Part shown: piece after piece, positions 35,929-44,187 of the stretch
How the letters are laid out: every line of letters begins with the position of its first letter
Position numbering within the stretch: the first letter of the stretch is position 1
Assembly: GCA_016342585.1 (NCBI GenBank)
Contig: JAEINK010000022.1
Span: 1-64,000, forward strand
Length of the DNA stretch: 64,000 nt
Source: Spirochaetales bacterium
Lineage (GTDB): Bacteria; Spirochaetota; Spirochaetia; UBA9216
Reading direction: 5' to 3'
Program-made: the position numbers and the translations under genes
Notes under the pieces: generated by a model
The model's database searches: none
Seen by the model: the letters and a program-made list of their open reading frames with translations, nothing else
Told to the model about the DNA's origin: nothing

Positions 35929-36762
35929 ATGAGAAATACAATTCTATCAATTGCACTTACCATATTCTGTTTTTTTACTTTTTCGATTTCAGCAGAAAAT
36001 TCTCTCGGTTCGGTCGATTCATGGCTGAGTAATTTACAAGGAGGGGATTTCCAAAAACTGATAGAAACGGGCGAGCTCTCCCGGGAACTTGAAAATGGGA
36101 CACCCTTAACTCTCCTGCCCACCTCTGAGAATATAGATTGGACGACCGACCGGAAGGAAGGCATTGATAAAATCAGAGATGAAATGAAAAGATACTTCGG
36201 TATTGAAGGCCTCTTCTTTGTCGATGAAGACCATTCAAATCTTACAGAAGAAGAAGTTGAAAGGCTTAAAATAGATGTTTACAATCTGACACGGGGGGTA
36301 AGCTCTCTTGAAGGGGCGGATTACTACTCGGCGTCACGGGGGCACAGGCACCCCCTTTTCTACCAGTTTTACAGGATCGAAAAGGCAGGAGACAAGGAGC
36401 GACTTACCGATCCCCTGGTGGAAATCATTCCGGAAAGGGACTCCTTCCTCGTCTTCCAGGAGGATTCAACCTTCGGTGAAGATGAGTATGAAATCACCTA
36501 CAACTTCAGAGATCCAGCCATCAGCCTTACCATGAAAAACACGACATCCATCAATTACTCCTTCCTGCCTATTGCAGGAAAAGAGAAGCTCTACCTGCAT
36601 GTGGAAATCATTCCTGTTCAGGCGGGATACATTTTTTATGGCGCGGCTCTTATTGAAGGAAGAAAGATCCCCATCCCGGGAAAAAACATAAATGATTCCC
36701 TCTACAACAGAATCAAAGCCCTTATGGAGTGGTTTACAAGGCGTCTGCAGACCGAAATTTAA
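35929..36762 (+). CDS. Exported protein of unknown function
   Basis: 277 residues from ATG 35929 with a signal peptide (about 1-21, ending TFSISA). The mature part is mixed alpha/beta, with LTRGVSSLEGADYYSASRG in the middle and HVEIIPVQAGYIFYGAALI near the end. This pattern recalls spirochaete exported proteins annotated as DUF6675 (from memory, unverified). Probably periplasmic. It is divergent from murG with 46 bases between the starts, and has no ribosome binding site. Confidence 0.75.
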   Translation: MRNTILSIALTIFCFFTFSISAENSLGSVDSWLSNLQGGDFQKLIETGELSRELENGTPLTLLPTSENIDWTTDRKEGIDKIRDEMKRYFGIEGLFFVDEDHSNLTEEEVERLKIDVYNLTRGVSSLEGADYYSASRGHRHPLFYQFYRIEKAGDKERLTDPLVEIIPERDSFLVFQEDSTFGEDEYEITYNFRDPAISLTMKNTTSINYSFLPIAGKEKLYLHVEIIPVQAGYIFYGAALIEGRKIPIPGKNINDSLYNRIKALMEWFTRRLQTEI

Positions 36763-36768
36763 GAAAAC

Positions 36769-36789
36769 AGGGGGTTCTGCTCCCCTTTT
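36769..36789 (+). terminator. Weak terminator after the exported protein gene
   Basis: A short G-run/C-run hairpin (36770-36774 with 36782-36785) is followed by TTTT, 7 bases after the stop codon. Confidence 0.45.
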
Positions 36790-36803
36790 CATGTGATTTT
36801 CTA

Positions 36804-36833
36804 TTGACTCTTTTCTAATCCGAGACCTATATT
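36804..36833 (+). promoter_or_regulatory. Promoter of the thiamine transport operon
   Basis: TTGACT (36804-36809), an 18-base spacer and TATATT (36828-36833); transcription would start near 36840, exactly where the riboswitch begins. Confidence 0.65.
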
Positions 36834-36840
36834 AGACATG

Positions 36841-36917
36841 TCGTGGGGTGGTTCAGATAATTGAGCCTGAGAATATACCCGTTGAACCTGCACCGGATAA
36901 TGCCGGCGAAGGGATTC
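36841..36917 (+). promoter_or_regulatory. TPP riboswitch (THI element)
   Basis: All conserved blocks are visible in order: GGGGTG, a P3 hairpin (GGTTCA/TGAGCC), CTGAGA, ACCCGTTGAACCTG, then CCGGATAATGCCGGCGAAGGGA. It lies about 50 bases before thiB. Thiamine pyrophosphate binding should shut down expression. No strong terminator hairpin is seen between it and the AGGAGG site at about 36952, so control of translation initiation is more likely. Confidence 0.95.
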
Positions 36918-36967
36918 AGACTATGCACCCACGTAAAACTATTACTCACTTTAGGAGGAAGTCCGCC

Positions 36968-38029
36968 ATGAAAATGCGAACTCTACTGTTGACTGTTTTA
37001 TTGGGAACAGTCCTTGTACTGTCTGAAGCGGCAGCTGCCGGAACGGCAGAATCCGGAACAGACACAAATCCGGAAACATCCGAATCTCAGAATCTTGTGA
37101 TCTATGCTTATGATTCTTTTGTCTCAGACTGGGGCCCCGGCCCCCAGGTTATCCCCCTCTTCGAAGAGGCTACAGGAATCACGGTTGATCTTGTCTCGGC
37201 AGGAGATGCAGGGCAGGTATTAAGCCGGGCCATCATAGAGAAAGATGATCCCCAGGCCGATATCATCCTGGGAATCGACAATAATCTGCTGCATCAGGCT
37301 AAAGCAGCCGGAATTCTCGAGGCCTACACTCCGGAGGGGATCGAGGTTATCCGGCCTGAACTCCTTTTTGATGCCGACTCTTATATCACCCCCTTCGATT
37401 ATGGGTACTTTTCGGTAATCTATGATTCGGAAAAGATTATTATCCCCCCGGCGACTCTGGAGGACCTTACAAAGGCCGAATACAAGGATTCACTTATTTT
37501 AATGGATCCCCGGACATCGAGCCCCGGCCTTGGGTTCCTTTTCTGGACAATCAAAGTCTACGGGGATGACTACCTTGCCTACTGGGAAAGACTCAGCCCC
37601 TCAATTTTAACCATTACCGACGGATGGGATTCTGGTTACGGACTCTTTACAAACGGGGAGGCTCCTATGGTGATCAGCTATACCACAAGCCCCCCCTACC
37701 ATGTGGAGTATGAGGAGACCACACGATACCAGGCCGCCATCTTCAATGAAGGAAACTATCTGCAGATCGAAGGCGTGGGAATCGTAAAGGGAGGCCCCAA
37801 CAGAGCGGCTGCCGAAACCTTCATGGATTTCATGCTCACCATCCCCTTCCAGGATGCTCTCCCCCTGACAAACTTCATGTACCCCATCAATAAAGAAGTT
37901 GTTCTACCCGGTTCATTCGATTATGCACCTCAACCCGAGACAATCCTATCCCTGGACCCCGATTATATCTCTGCAAACAGGGAAAAACTTATTCAGGACT
38001 GGGTTGAACTCATGGGAACCCTTAAATAA
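36968..38029 (+). CDS. thiB: Thiamine ABC transporter, substrate-binding protein
   Basis: 353 residues from ATG 36968 with an AGGAGG site; the frame is open back to 36848 only because it runs through the riboswitch. A signal peptide (about 1-23) exports it. The mature protein matches the TbpA/ThiB family: LVIYAYDSFVSDWGPGP, DPQADIILGIDNNLL and FDYGYFSVIYDSEKI. It binds thiamine or its phosphates in the periplasm and delivers them to ThiP. The riboswitch supports the assignment. Confidence 0.93.
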   Translation: MKMRTLLLTVLLGTVLVLSEAAAAGTAESGTDTNPETSESQNLVIYAYDSFVSDWGPGPQVIPLFEEATGITVDLVSAGDAGQVLSRAIIEKDDPQADIILGIDNNLLHQAKAAGILEAYTPEGIEVIRPELLFDADSYITPFDYGYFSVIYDSEKIIIPPATLEDLTKAEYKDSLILMDPRTSSPGLGFLFWTIKVYGDDYLAYWERLSPSILTITDGWDSGYGLFTNGEAPMVISYTTSPPYHVEYEETTRYQAAIFNEGNYLQIEGVGIVKGGPNRAAAETFMDFMLTIPFQDALPLTNFMYPINKEVVLPGSFDYAPQPETILSLDPDYISANREKLIQDWVELMGTLK

Positions 38030-38045
38030 TCAGGTTGGTATTTGA

Positions 38046-39758
38046 ATGAGAAACAAGCAGGGAGGGCGGTATCTGCTTATCGCCCTTCCCCTGATATTCC
38101 TTTTCCTCTTTTTCTATTTGCCCCTTCTTCTGGTGTTTGTGGAGGGGGCAGCTCTATCCGGAGGTGTTAATGTTTCCGGCGATTCCACAGAAAAAGCGGT
38201 TTGGAATGTTATAGCCATCCTAAAAAGTCCCTATTATCTTAAGGTTATATCCTTCACAGCATTTCAAGCTTTGATCAGTACTGTTTTTGCACTGGCAGCA
38301 GGACTCCCCGGGTCATACATTCTGGGAAGGTACAATTTCCCCGGGAAAAAGGTTGTAAAAAGTCTTACGACAATCCCCTTTGTACTGCCCTCCATTCTTG
38401 TAGTCCTTGGGTTCGTCCTCTTCTTTGGAAACAATGGTCATTTTAATCATATGCTCATGGGGCTCTTCAATTTAAAAGATCCTCCCCTGAAAATCCTTTA
38501 CTCCTTCAAGGCAATCATACTTGCCCATGGGTTTTATAATTTTCCAATTGTCATGCGAATGCTCTCATCGGCCTGGGAAAACATATCCCGGTCCCAGAAT
38601 GAAGCCTCAAAAAGTCTCGGAGCAGGGAATTTCTTCAGATTCAGGACGGTCACCCTTCACAGGCTCATGCCGGCCCTCCTCTCTGCCGCATCACTTGTCT
38701 TCCTCTTCTGCTTTATGAGTTTTGCCGTCATCCTGGTATTGGGCGGCGGCCCGCGCTACTCTACGATCGAAGTGGAAATTTATCGACTTGCACGATTTTC
38801 CCTGGATTTCCCCCAGGCAGCATCTCTCGGGCTGATAGGAACACTCTTCTCCATGGGATTACTTTCTATAAACCTCATCCTCCAGAAAAGAGCCTCGGTT
38901 CCCCCCCTGGGAAGAGGGGAAAGGATCGAACCTGCCAAACTTTTAGGGGGTGGGAAATCAAAAAGAAAGATCACCCCGGGCGGTTTTTTAATTGTGGTGT
39001 ATCTGGTGATCGCGGCGGTAATCCTCCTGGGCCCCCTTCTCTCGGTATTGGTAAACTCCTTCCAGCATAAGGTAAGCCGGATGGGAGAAACCAGCTGGAC
39101 CCTGAAATGGTACAGCCAGCTTTTCACCCTGGGAAGTAAGGGGAATTCCGGCCTCGCGGTGCGAAACTCCCTGGTATTCGGGTTGCTGACAATTCTGACA
39201 GCCCTCCCCCTGGGAACCCTGATCGCCTTCAGAACCTACAGAGGCGGTTTCTTAAGGTCCAGGATAGCCGAAGTACTCTACATGCTCCCCATGGGTGTTT
39301 CTCCCGTCATCCTGGGACTTGGATACCTGAAAATGCTGCCCAGCCTCCCCGAGGCGGTTCACGGATCCTGGATTGTCATTGTGGGTGCCCATACGGTAAT
39401 TGCCTACCCCTTTGTTATCCGGGCTGTCTCTGGCGCCCTTGGGGCCGTTCCCCCCTCCCTGCGTCAGGCGGCAGCCTCCCTGGGGGCAGGTCCGGTACGG
39501 GTATTGTTCACAATAGACCTGCCCCTGATTAAGACGGGGCTCTTAACGGGCGGTGCGTTTGCCTTTGCCCTCTCCCTGGGTGAAATTAACGCAACACTCC
39601 TGGTGGCCGATCGGAGCCAGATAACCATACCTCTGGCCATGTACAGACTTATAGGATCCTATAATTTTTACAGTGCCTGTGTACTTGGGGCGATCCTGAT
39701 GATCCTCTGTGGCGCCGCTTTTTTTATAATCGATACCTTTCAGGAGAAAACAATATGA
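38046..39758 (+). CDS. thiP: Thiamine ABC transporter, fused permease
   Basis: 570 residues with about twelve membrane segments arranged as two homologous permease halves (about 1-285 and 310-570), as in ThiP/FbpB. Each half has the cytoplasmic EAA-type loop: ASKSLGAGNFFRFRTVTLHR and AAASLGAGPVRVLFTIDLPL. It forms the inner-membrane channel with ThiQ and overlaps thiQ by 4 bases (ATGA). Confidence 0.94.
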   Translation: MRNKQGGRYLLIALPLIFLFLFFYLPLLLVFVEGAALSGGVNVSGDSTEKAVWNVIAILKSPYYLKVISFTAFQALISTVFALAAGLPGSYILGRYNFPGKKVVKSLTTIPFVLPSILVVLGFVLFFGNNGHFNHMLMGLFNLKDPPLKILYSFKAIILAHGFYNFPIVMRMLSSAWENISRSQNEASKSLGAGNFFRFRTVTLHRLMPALLSAASLVFLFCFMSFAVILVLGGGPRYSTIEVEIYRLARFSLDFPQAASLGLIGTLFSMGLLSINLILQKRASVPPLGRGERIEPAKLLGGGKSKRKITPGGFLIVVYLVIAAVILLGPLLSVLVNSFQHKVSRMGETSWTLKWYSQLFTLGSKGNSGLAVRNSLVFGLLTILTALPLGTLIAFRTYRGGFLRSRIAEVLYMLPMGVSPVILGLGYLKMLPSLPEAVHGSWIVIVGAHTVIAYPFVIRAVSGALGAVPPSLRQAAASLGAGPVRVLFTIDLPLIKTGLLTGGAFAFALSLGEINATLLVADRSQITIPLAMYRLIGSYNFYSACVLGAILMILCGAAFFIIDTFQEKTI

Positions 39759-40873
39759 AAACCGGTCTTTATATAGAAGATATCCACTACAGTCAGGGGG
39801 ATTTTAATCTGAACGCCACGCTCGATATCCCCTCCGGCAGCATGGCCTGTCTCCTGGGCCCTTCGGGAAGTGGTAAAACAACTATCCTCCGGCTTACAGG
39901 AGGTTTTGAAGAACCGCTCTCCGGAAAAATCATGATTAATGGGAGAGATATTACAAATGAACCGCCGGAAAAGAGGAAGATAGGCATCGTATTTCAGGAT
40001 TATGCCCTTTTTCCCCATATGAGTGTGGCTGATAATATCACCTATGGGATAAGGGCATCCGGACTTTACAATGACCTTTCCCGGAATGAAAGAAAGGAAA
40101 AAGGGAGACGGCGTGTTGCTGAGCTTCTGGATCTTGTCAGGCTTCCCGGTTATGAAAACAGGAAAATTGAATCACTCTCCGGAGGAGAACAACAGAGAAT
40201 AGCCCTGGCGAGGGCCCTGGCACCGGAACCGGAACTCCTTCTTTTAGATGAACCCCTGAGTGCTCTGGATGTTCAACTCAGGGCGGCTCTAAGACGGGAA
40301 ATCAAGAGGATACAGGAGACCCTGAAACTCACCACCCTCTATATAACCCACGATCAGGAGGAGGCGCTGGCCCTTTCTGACAAACTCTTCGTCATGAATC
40401 AGGGGGGTATCGTGGAGTCGGGGCCTCCCGAAACCCTTTATTCAATTCCCGGGGATATCTTTACAGGATCATTCCTGGGAATTTCCAATACCATCAGGGG
40501 TAGGATAAACGAATTCCGGGAGGATCAGTCTCCCGAAACAAAGACCCGAATTAGATTTAAATCGGGGGATCAGGAGATTACCGTCTCACCGGACCGGCTC
40601 AATTTGGAGAGAACAAAAGAGAAATACCTGCCAGACAGTGAAGTCCTCCTCTTTTTCAGACCCGAAGAGTGTCTTCCCACCGATGAAGAGAACAGCTTCA
40701 GGGGAAGAATAATCCAGGAAGAGTACAGGGGGTCTACAAGATTTATAGTCATTGATCTGAATGGGAAGGAGATAAAACTCTTCATTCCACCGGAAATGCA
40801 GGTACGGAAGGGAGAGGAGTTCTCCTTCTCCATCATGCCCGGTAAAGGTTTGATTTTCCCCTCTCAGGAATAG
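39755..40873 (+). CDS. thiQ: Thiamine ABC transporter, ATPase with C-terminal TOBE-like domain
   Basis: 372 residues. Walker A GPSGSGKTT, signature LSGGEQQR, Walker B LLLLDEPLSALD, H-loop YITHDQEEA. E. coli ThiQ ends after about 232 residues; here a further 130 residues form a TOBE-like regulatory domain (RPEECLP, then IIQEEYRGSTRFIV), as in PotA/FbpC. The ATPase could therefore sense ligand itself. It provides the energy for thiamine import. Confidence 0.92.
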   Translation: MKTGLYIEDIHYSQGDFNLNATLDIPSGSMACLLGPSGSGKTTILRLTGGFEEPLSGKIMINGRDITNEPPEKRKIGIVFQDYALFPHMSVADNITYGIRASGLYNDLSRNERKEKGRRRVAELLDLVRLPGYENRKIESLSGGEQQRIALARALAPEPELLLLDEPLSALDVQLRAALRREIKRIQETLKLTTLYITHDQEEALALSDKLFVMNQGGIVESGPPETLYSIPGDIFTGSFLGISNTIRGRINEFREDQSPETKTRIRFKSGDQEITVSPDRLNLERTKEKYLPDSEVLLFFRPEECLPTDEENSFRGRIIQEEYRGSTRFIVIDLNGKEIKLFIPPEMQVRKGEEFSFSIMPGKGLIFPSQE

Positions 40874-40897
40874 GTGTTTAAAGGGGGACAGATACGC

Positions 40898-41896
40898 CTA
40901 GCGAACCTCTGTAATTCCATAATTTGTCGATTCTCCTGAAAAATAGCGATGAGGCATGGCAACTATATACAGGTCAGGATTATGAAACTGAACAAATCGG
41001 TCCCCGGCTCTTAAGGCATAATACCCACTCACGGGTCTATGCCCACCATAAATAAGGGAGGATTCATCTCCCGGGAAATACTCTTCAAGATACAAAGCCA
41101 CAGAATTTTTCCGCGCCTCTCCGTTCCCCGTCCAGTTCAGATCATAAACAAGTCCGGAATGAAACCGGGCATTTATGATCTTATTCCGGCTATGATGCCG
41201 GGCTGGTTCACAATGAAGGGCACAGAATCTATCACCGAGGGCAAAAAGGGGCAGAGATTTCTCAAAATGATAATAGTTTTGAAATGTTTCGGAAGGGTAC
41301 ACCTTTTGAAACCAGAATAAGACCATCTCTCCCTCACTGGTTATCTTCCGGAACGGCCGGTTGCCTCCCAGAGATTCATTGGCAATATTTTCATGATTCC
41401 CCTTCAGGAAGTGAAAATTTTCAGGAAATGTGGCTTTCAGCTCCATCACAAGCATCATAACCCCAAGCCCTTCGGTCATCTCCGCTTCCATGGCATCCCT
41501 TCGCTTAAAGCCGCCCTGATACTCATCCCAGGCCCTGAACCACCTATCCCGCCCCCTTGCCTCGGAATGAAAACCATCCCCCAGACAGACAAGTTGGATT
41601 TCCTGATTTTCAAGAAGTTCCAGGACTGTTAAGGAGAACCCGGGAGGTGTCCAGTTGAGAATTTTACCAAGAAAATTACGCCGGGCATGAAGGTCGGGGA
41701 CAAGAAGTGCCGGTTTATCCGAAAGGAGGATCAAACCTCCCGGTCGCCCTTCTCTATCACGAGGGCGAATGTCCGAATTTTCGGTATCAAGGACTTTGCG
41801 GCAGTTTTCAAGGGAGACATTGAGCTCCCCGAATCCGGGAACAGATTGAAAATTCAGGATCTCTTCGAGTATTAATCGGAATCCTTCAGCTTTCAT
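40898..41896 (-). CDS. Calcineurin-like metallophosphoesterase
   Basis: 332 residues, cytoplasmic. Metal-binding motifs in order: DLH (VPDLHARRNF), GD (CLGDGFHSE), GNHE (LKGNHENIANE), His in HCEPARHH and GH in YGGHRPVSGYY. Substrate unknown; the fold serves protein, nucleotide and cyclic-nucleotide phosphatases. An AGGA site overlaps the neighbouring region. Convergent with thiQ, 24 bases apart, and 9 bases before the SH3 lipoprotein. Confidence 0.85.
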   Translation of the reverse strand: MKAEGFRLILEEILNFQSVPGFGELNVSLENCRKVLDTENSDIRPRDREGRPGGLILLSDKPALLVPDLHARRNFLGKILNWTPPGFSLTVLELLENQEIQLVCLGDGFHSEARGRDRWFRAWDEYQGGFKRRDAMEAEMTEGLGVMMLVMELKATFPENFHFLKGNHENIANESLGGNRPFRKITSEGEMVLFWFQKVYPSETFQNYYHFEKSLPLFALGDRFCALHCEPARHHSRNKIINARFHSGLVYDLNWTGNGEARKNSVALYLEEYFPGDESSLIYGGHRPVSGYYALRAGDRFVQFHNPDLYIVAMPHRYFSGESTNYGITEVR

Positions 41897-41905
41897 TTCA
41901 TCGTC

Positions 41906-42301
41906 CTAACTTCTACTCTCCAGTGATGCTCTTTCGGCATCATCACGTGAATTATAAATCTCCAGATATCCTCCAAAGACCCAACCCTGAAGCCCGTCAT
42001 AACTGATACGGTACCAATAATCATCTTTCTCCTCCACAACCTCGGTGAAGGGAGTCTGACTCAGAATCTCCATAATATACCCCCGATACAAGAGGGAGAC
42101 AGCCTCCGATTCAAGGGAGGGTTCGGATCTGAGTCGTAAGTGTGATGAGGTAATTATAGCCCAGCTCGTTTCAAGCCTGATGGCCGGCGTTGAGTGAAGA
42201 GGGATATCAAGGACAACCTTCTCCTCCTCTCCGGGGCATCCTGATAAAATCAGGAGAAACGGGATGATTAAAAAGGCTATTCCAGTCTTACTTTTTCTCA
42301 T
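41906..42301 (-). CDS. Small SH3-domain lipoprotein
   Basis: 131 residues from ATG 42301. The start is set by the signal peptide and lipobox LILSGC (ATG 42316 also possible; the frame is open to 42475). One bacterial SH3 domain follows (about 50-118; SSHLRLRSEPSLESEAVSLL, DDYWYRISYDGLQGWVFGGY). Such domains bind peptidoglycan peptides or proteins. It sits in a periplasm-facing membrane. It is divergent from the outer-membrane gene at 42488. Confidence 0.85.
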   Translation of the reverse strand: MRKSKTGIAFLIIPFLLILSGCPGEEEKVVLDIPLHSTPAIRLETSWAIITSSHLRLRSEPSLESEAVSLLYRGYIMEILSQTPFTEVVEEKDDYWYRISYDGLQGWVFGGYLEIYNSRDDAERASLESRS

Positions 42302-42487
42302 TGTTGAAATTTCCATCCTATTGGGGTATTTTTTCATCAGTAAGTATTGATAGAAGAGGCGGCCTCCCCACAGGCAGCCTTCATTAATTATAACACTTAT
42401 AAACATTGAATGGTAGCCGGTGTGGGTAAAAACTATTATTCTATATATAGACAGACTTATTTTCATTCCTGTCAATTGGAGTTTTTT

Positions 42488-43117
42488 TTGAATATTAGAA
42501 TGAAGCGGATTCGCCCCTCGTTTTTACTGATTTTTTTATTGGCATCCGCAAATATACTGCAGGCGGAAGGGACACTTTTCTCTGCCTGGGAGCCGGAGCT
42601 TCGTTTGATCCCGGCTATACAAATATCCAAAGTTGAAGATTTTGACCTGAAACCTCAATTCTCGGGGCGGGTGGAATTTATTTCCAATTTTTTCCTGACC
42701 CGGCATAATGATATTGAATACAGGCTTAGCCTGACCGGTGGATACCACTTTCTGGGGAAATCTTCGCTGGACGGAGGATACAGTTATAATGGTTTTTCCG
42801 CCGGTTACATTGGAATGCTTATAGGAGCCGGCGGGCCGCTTTACAGAGACATACCGGATCGCCCTCTCTCCTGGCGAACAAACCTTGGCATAACGGGAGA
42901 ACTCGCCCAATATGCCAACACGTACAACCAATTCTTTTTCCCCAGCCTGCGGCTTGAGGGAGGTATAGACTACCACCTGCTCTCTTTTCATGGAGGAAGC
43001 AGGCAGTTATTCCTGAATGCGGGAATTCCTCTGGAATGGCACTTCAGGAGAGAAACCGAAATCAATTTCTCGGCCGGAATATATCTCAGTGCCTCCATTT
43101 TAATGGGAGGAGAATAA
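42488..43117 (+). CDS. Probable outer-membrane beta-barrel protein
   Basis: 209 residues if started at TTG 42488, 6 bases after a GGAG site; ATG 42500 has none at proper distance. A signal peptide ends near NILQAEG. The mature part alternates hydrophobic and polar residues with Gly/aromatic turns (YRLSLTGGYHFLG, GYIGMLIGAGGPLY), as in small outer-membrane barrels. Its TAA overlaps the ATG of the caspase-like lipoprotein, so the two are made together. No specific function is recognised. Confidence 0.65.
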   Translation: MNIRMKRIRPSFLLIFLLASANILQAEGTLFSAWEPELRLIPAIQISKVEDFDLKPQFSGRVEFISNFFLTRHNDIEYRLSLTGGYHFLGKSSLDGGYSYNGFSAGYIGMLIGAGGPLYRDIPDRPLSWRTNLGITGELAQYANTYNQFFFPSLRLEGGIDYHLLSFHGGSRQLFLNAGIPLEWHFRRETEINFSAGIYLSASILMGGE

Positions 43118-44169
43118 TGAAAAAGATAAATCCATTTATAAAATTCTTCACAATGACAGGATTTTTATCCATCCTGATGCTTGGCCTCTCAGGATGTTCC
43201 GAACCACAGATCCCCACAGGTTATGCCCTGATTTATGGTATCGCAGATTATTCCTCCTGGAGTGGATTCTATCCGGGTTATACTCTGGGCTCCCTGGACC
43301 TAACCGATGATGATGCTCTGGCCATGGCCGAAATGCTGGAAGATAAGGGCTGGGATGTAAGGCTCAGGCTGGATGACGGCTCGCAAGCCGACACAGCAAT
43401 CGCCTCAAGAGAACAATTTGAGGAAGATATTGTATACCTTTCGACCATCATGAACCAGGAGGATAGATTCCTCTTCTACTACAGCGGTCATGGTGCATCC
43501 ATTTCAGGGCAAGGTGATGATATTGAACCTGACAGCGGTGTTGCCGGAGATGAGTGGATATTCCTCTATGCAGATGCCCCCGATTGGAGTCAGGATGAGT
43601 GGCTTGACCACACCTTCAACGATGACAGCCTTGGAGCGGAACTCTCACGCCTTCCAAACAGGATAAAGATGGTAATCCTCGACAGCTGTAACTCCGGGGG
43701 CTTCATAGGGACAAGTCCGACAGTGGACACAATCCCCTGGAATTACACTCCGACGAAGGATTCTGATTATGAGGAAGGAACAGCCGGTGCCGCATTTTCC
43801 GCATGGCTGAACTTCCCCGAAACCACATCGGCTGATATCCTCTCAAGTGAGGCCATTGTCATGACAGCAGCGGGAGAGAATGAAGAGTCCTGGGAATCCG
43901 GAGACCATGGTATTTTCACAGGCCTGCTTCTGGAAACCCCTGCCAATGGAGACAAGAATGGAGACGGCTGGATCACCGTAACCGAAGCCTATGTATATTG
44001 TTTAGATGGGCTTCAGGCCAGCTGGAATGCCGCAGAGTTGGAAGATTATGAACAGCTACAGATAATTTATGGCGATGATCCATATAATCATGGTTATGTT
44101 GATAACTATTCCTACCTGCCCCATATAACAGGAAGCCCCCTGGATTTCATACTCTATGAGGCAGATTAA
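43117..44169 (+). CDS. Caspase-like (peptidase C14) lipoprotein
   Basis: 350 residues from ATG 43117 with GGGAGGA upstream. Signal peptide with lipobox (LGLSGC, Cys27). The caspase/metacaspase fold has its dyad: His125 in FYYSGHGAS and Cys191 in ILDSCNSGGF. A loop near 288-300 (DKNGDGWITVTEAY) looks like an EF-hand, suggesting calcium control as in metacaspases. Bacterial members cleave after Arg/Lys or act in signalling or death systems. Here it is a membrane-tethered envelope protein, coupled to a probable barrel protein. Confidence 0.88.
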   Translation: MKKINPFIKFFTMTGFLSILMLGLSGCSEPQIPTGYALIYGIADYSSWSGFYPGYTLGSLDLTDDDALAMAEMLEDKGWDVRLRLDDGSQADTAIASREQFEEDIVYLSTIMNQEDRFLFYYSGHGASISGQGDDIEPDSGVAGDEWIFLYADAPDWSQDEWLDHTFNDDSLGAELSRLPNRIKMVILDSCNSGGFIGTSPTVDTIPWNYTPTKDSDYEEGTAGAAFSAWLNFPETTSADILSSEAIVMTAAGENEESWESGDHGIFTGLLLETPANGDKNGDGWITVTEAYVYCLDGLQASWNAAELEDYEQLQIIYGDDPYNHGYVDNYSYLPHITGSPLDFILYEAD

Positions 44170-44187
44170 GGAAAAACAAGGAAGGAC

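Noticed and set aside
35883-36164. Extra 94 codons at the N-terminus of murG
   Set aside because: They are antisense to the exported protein gene at 35929; MKKTIIFTGGGTAGH at 35882 is the normal MurG start.
36848-36967. Open frame extending thiB upstream by 40 codons
   Set aside because: It is translation through the TPP riboswitch and leader; the AGGAGG site and the signal peptide place the start at 36968.
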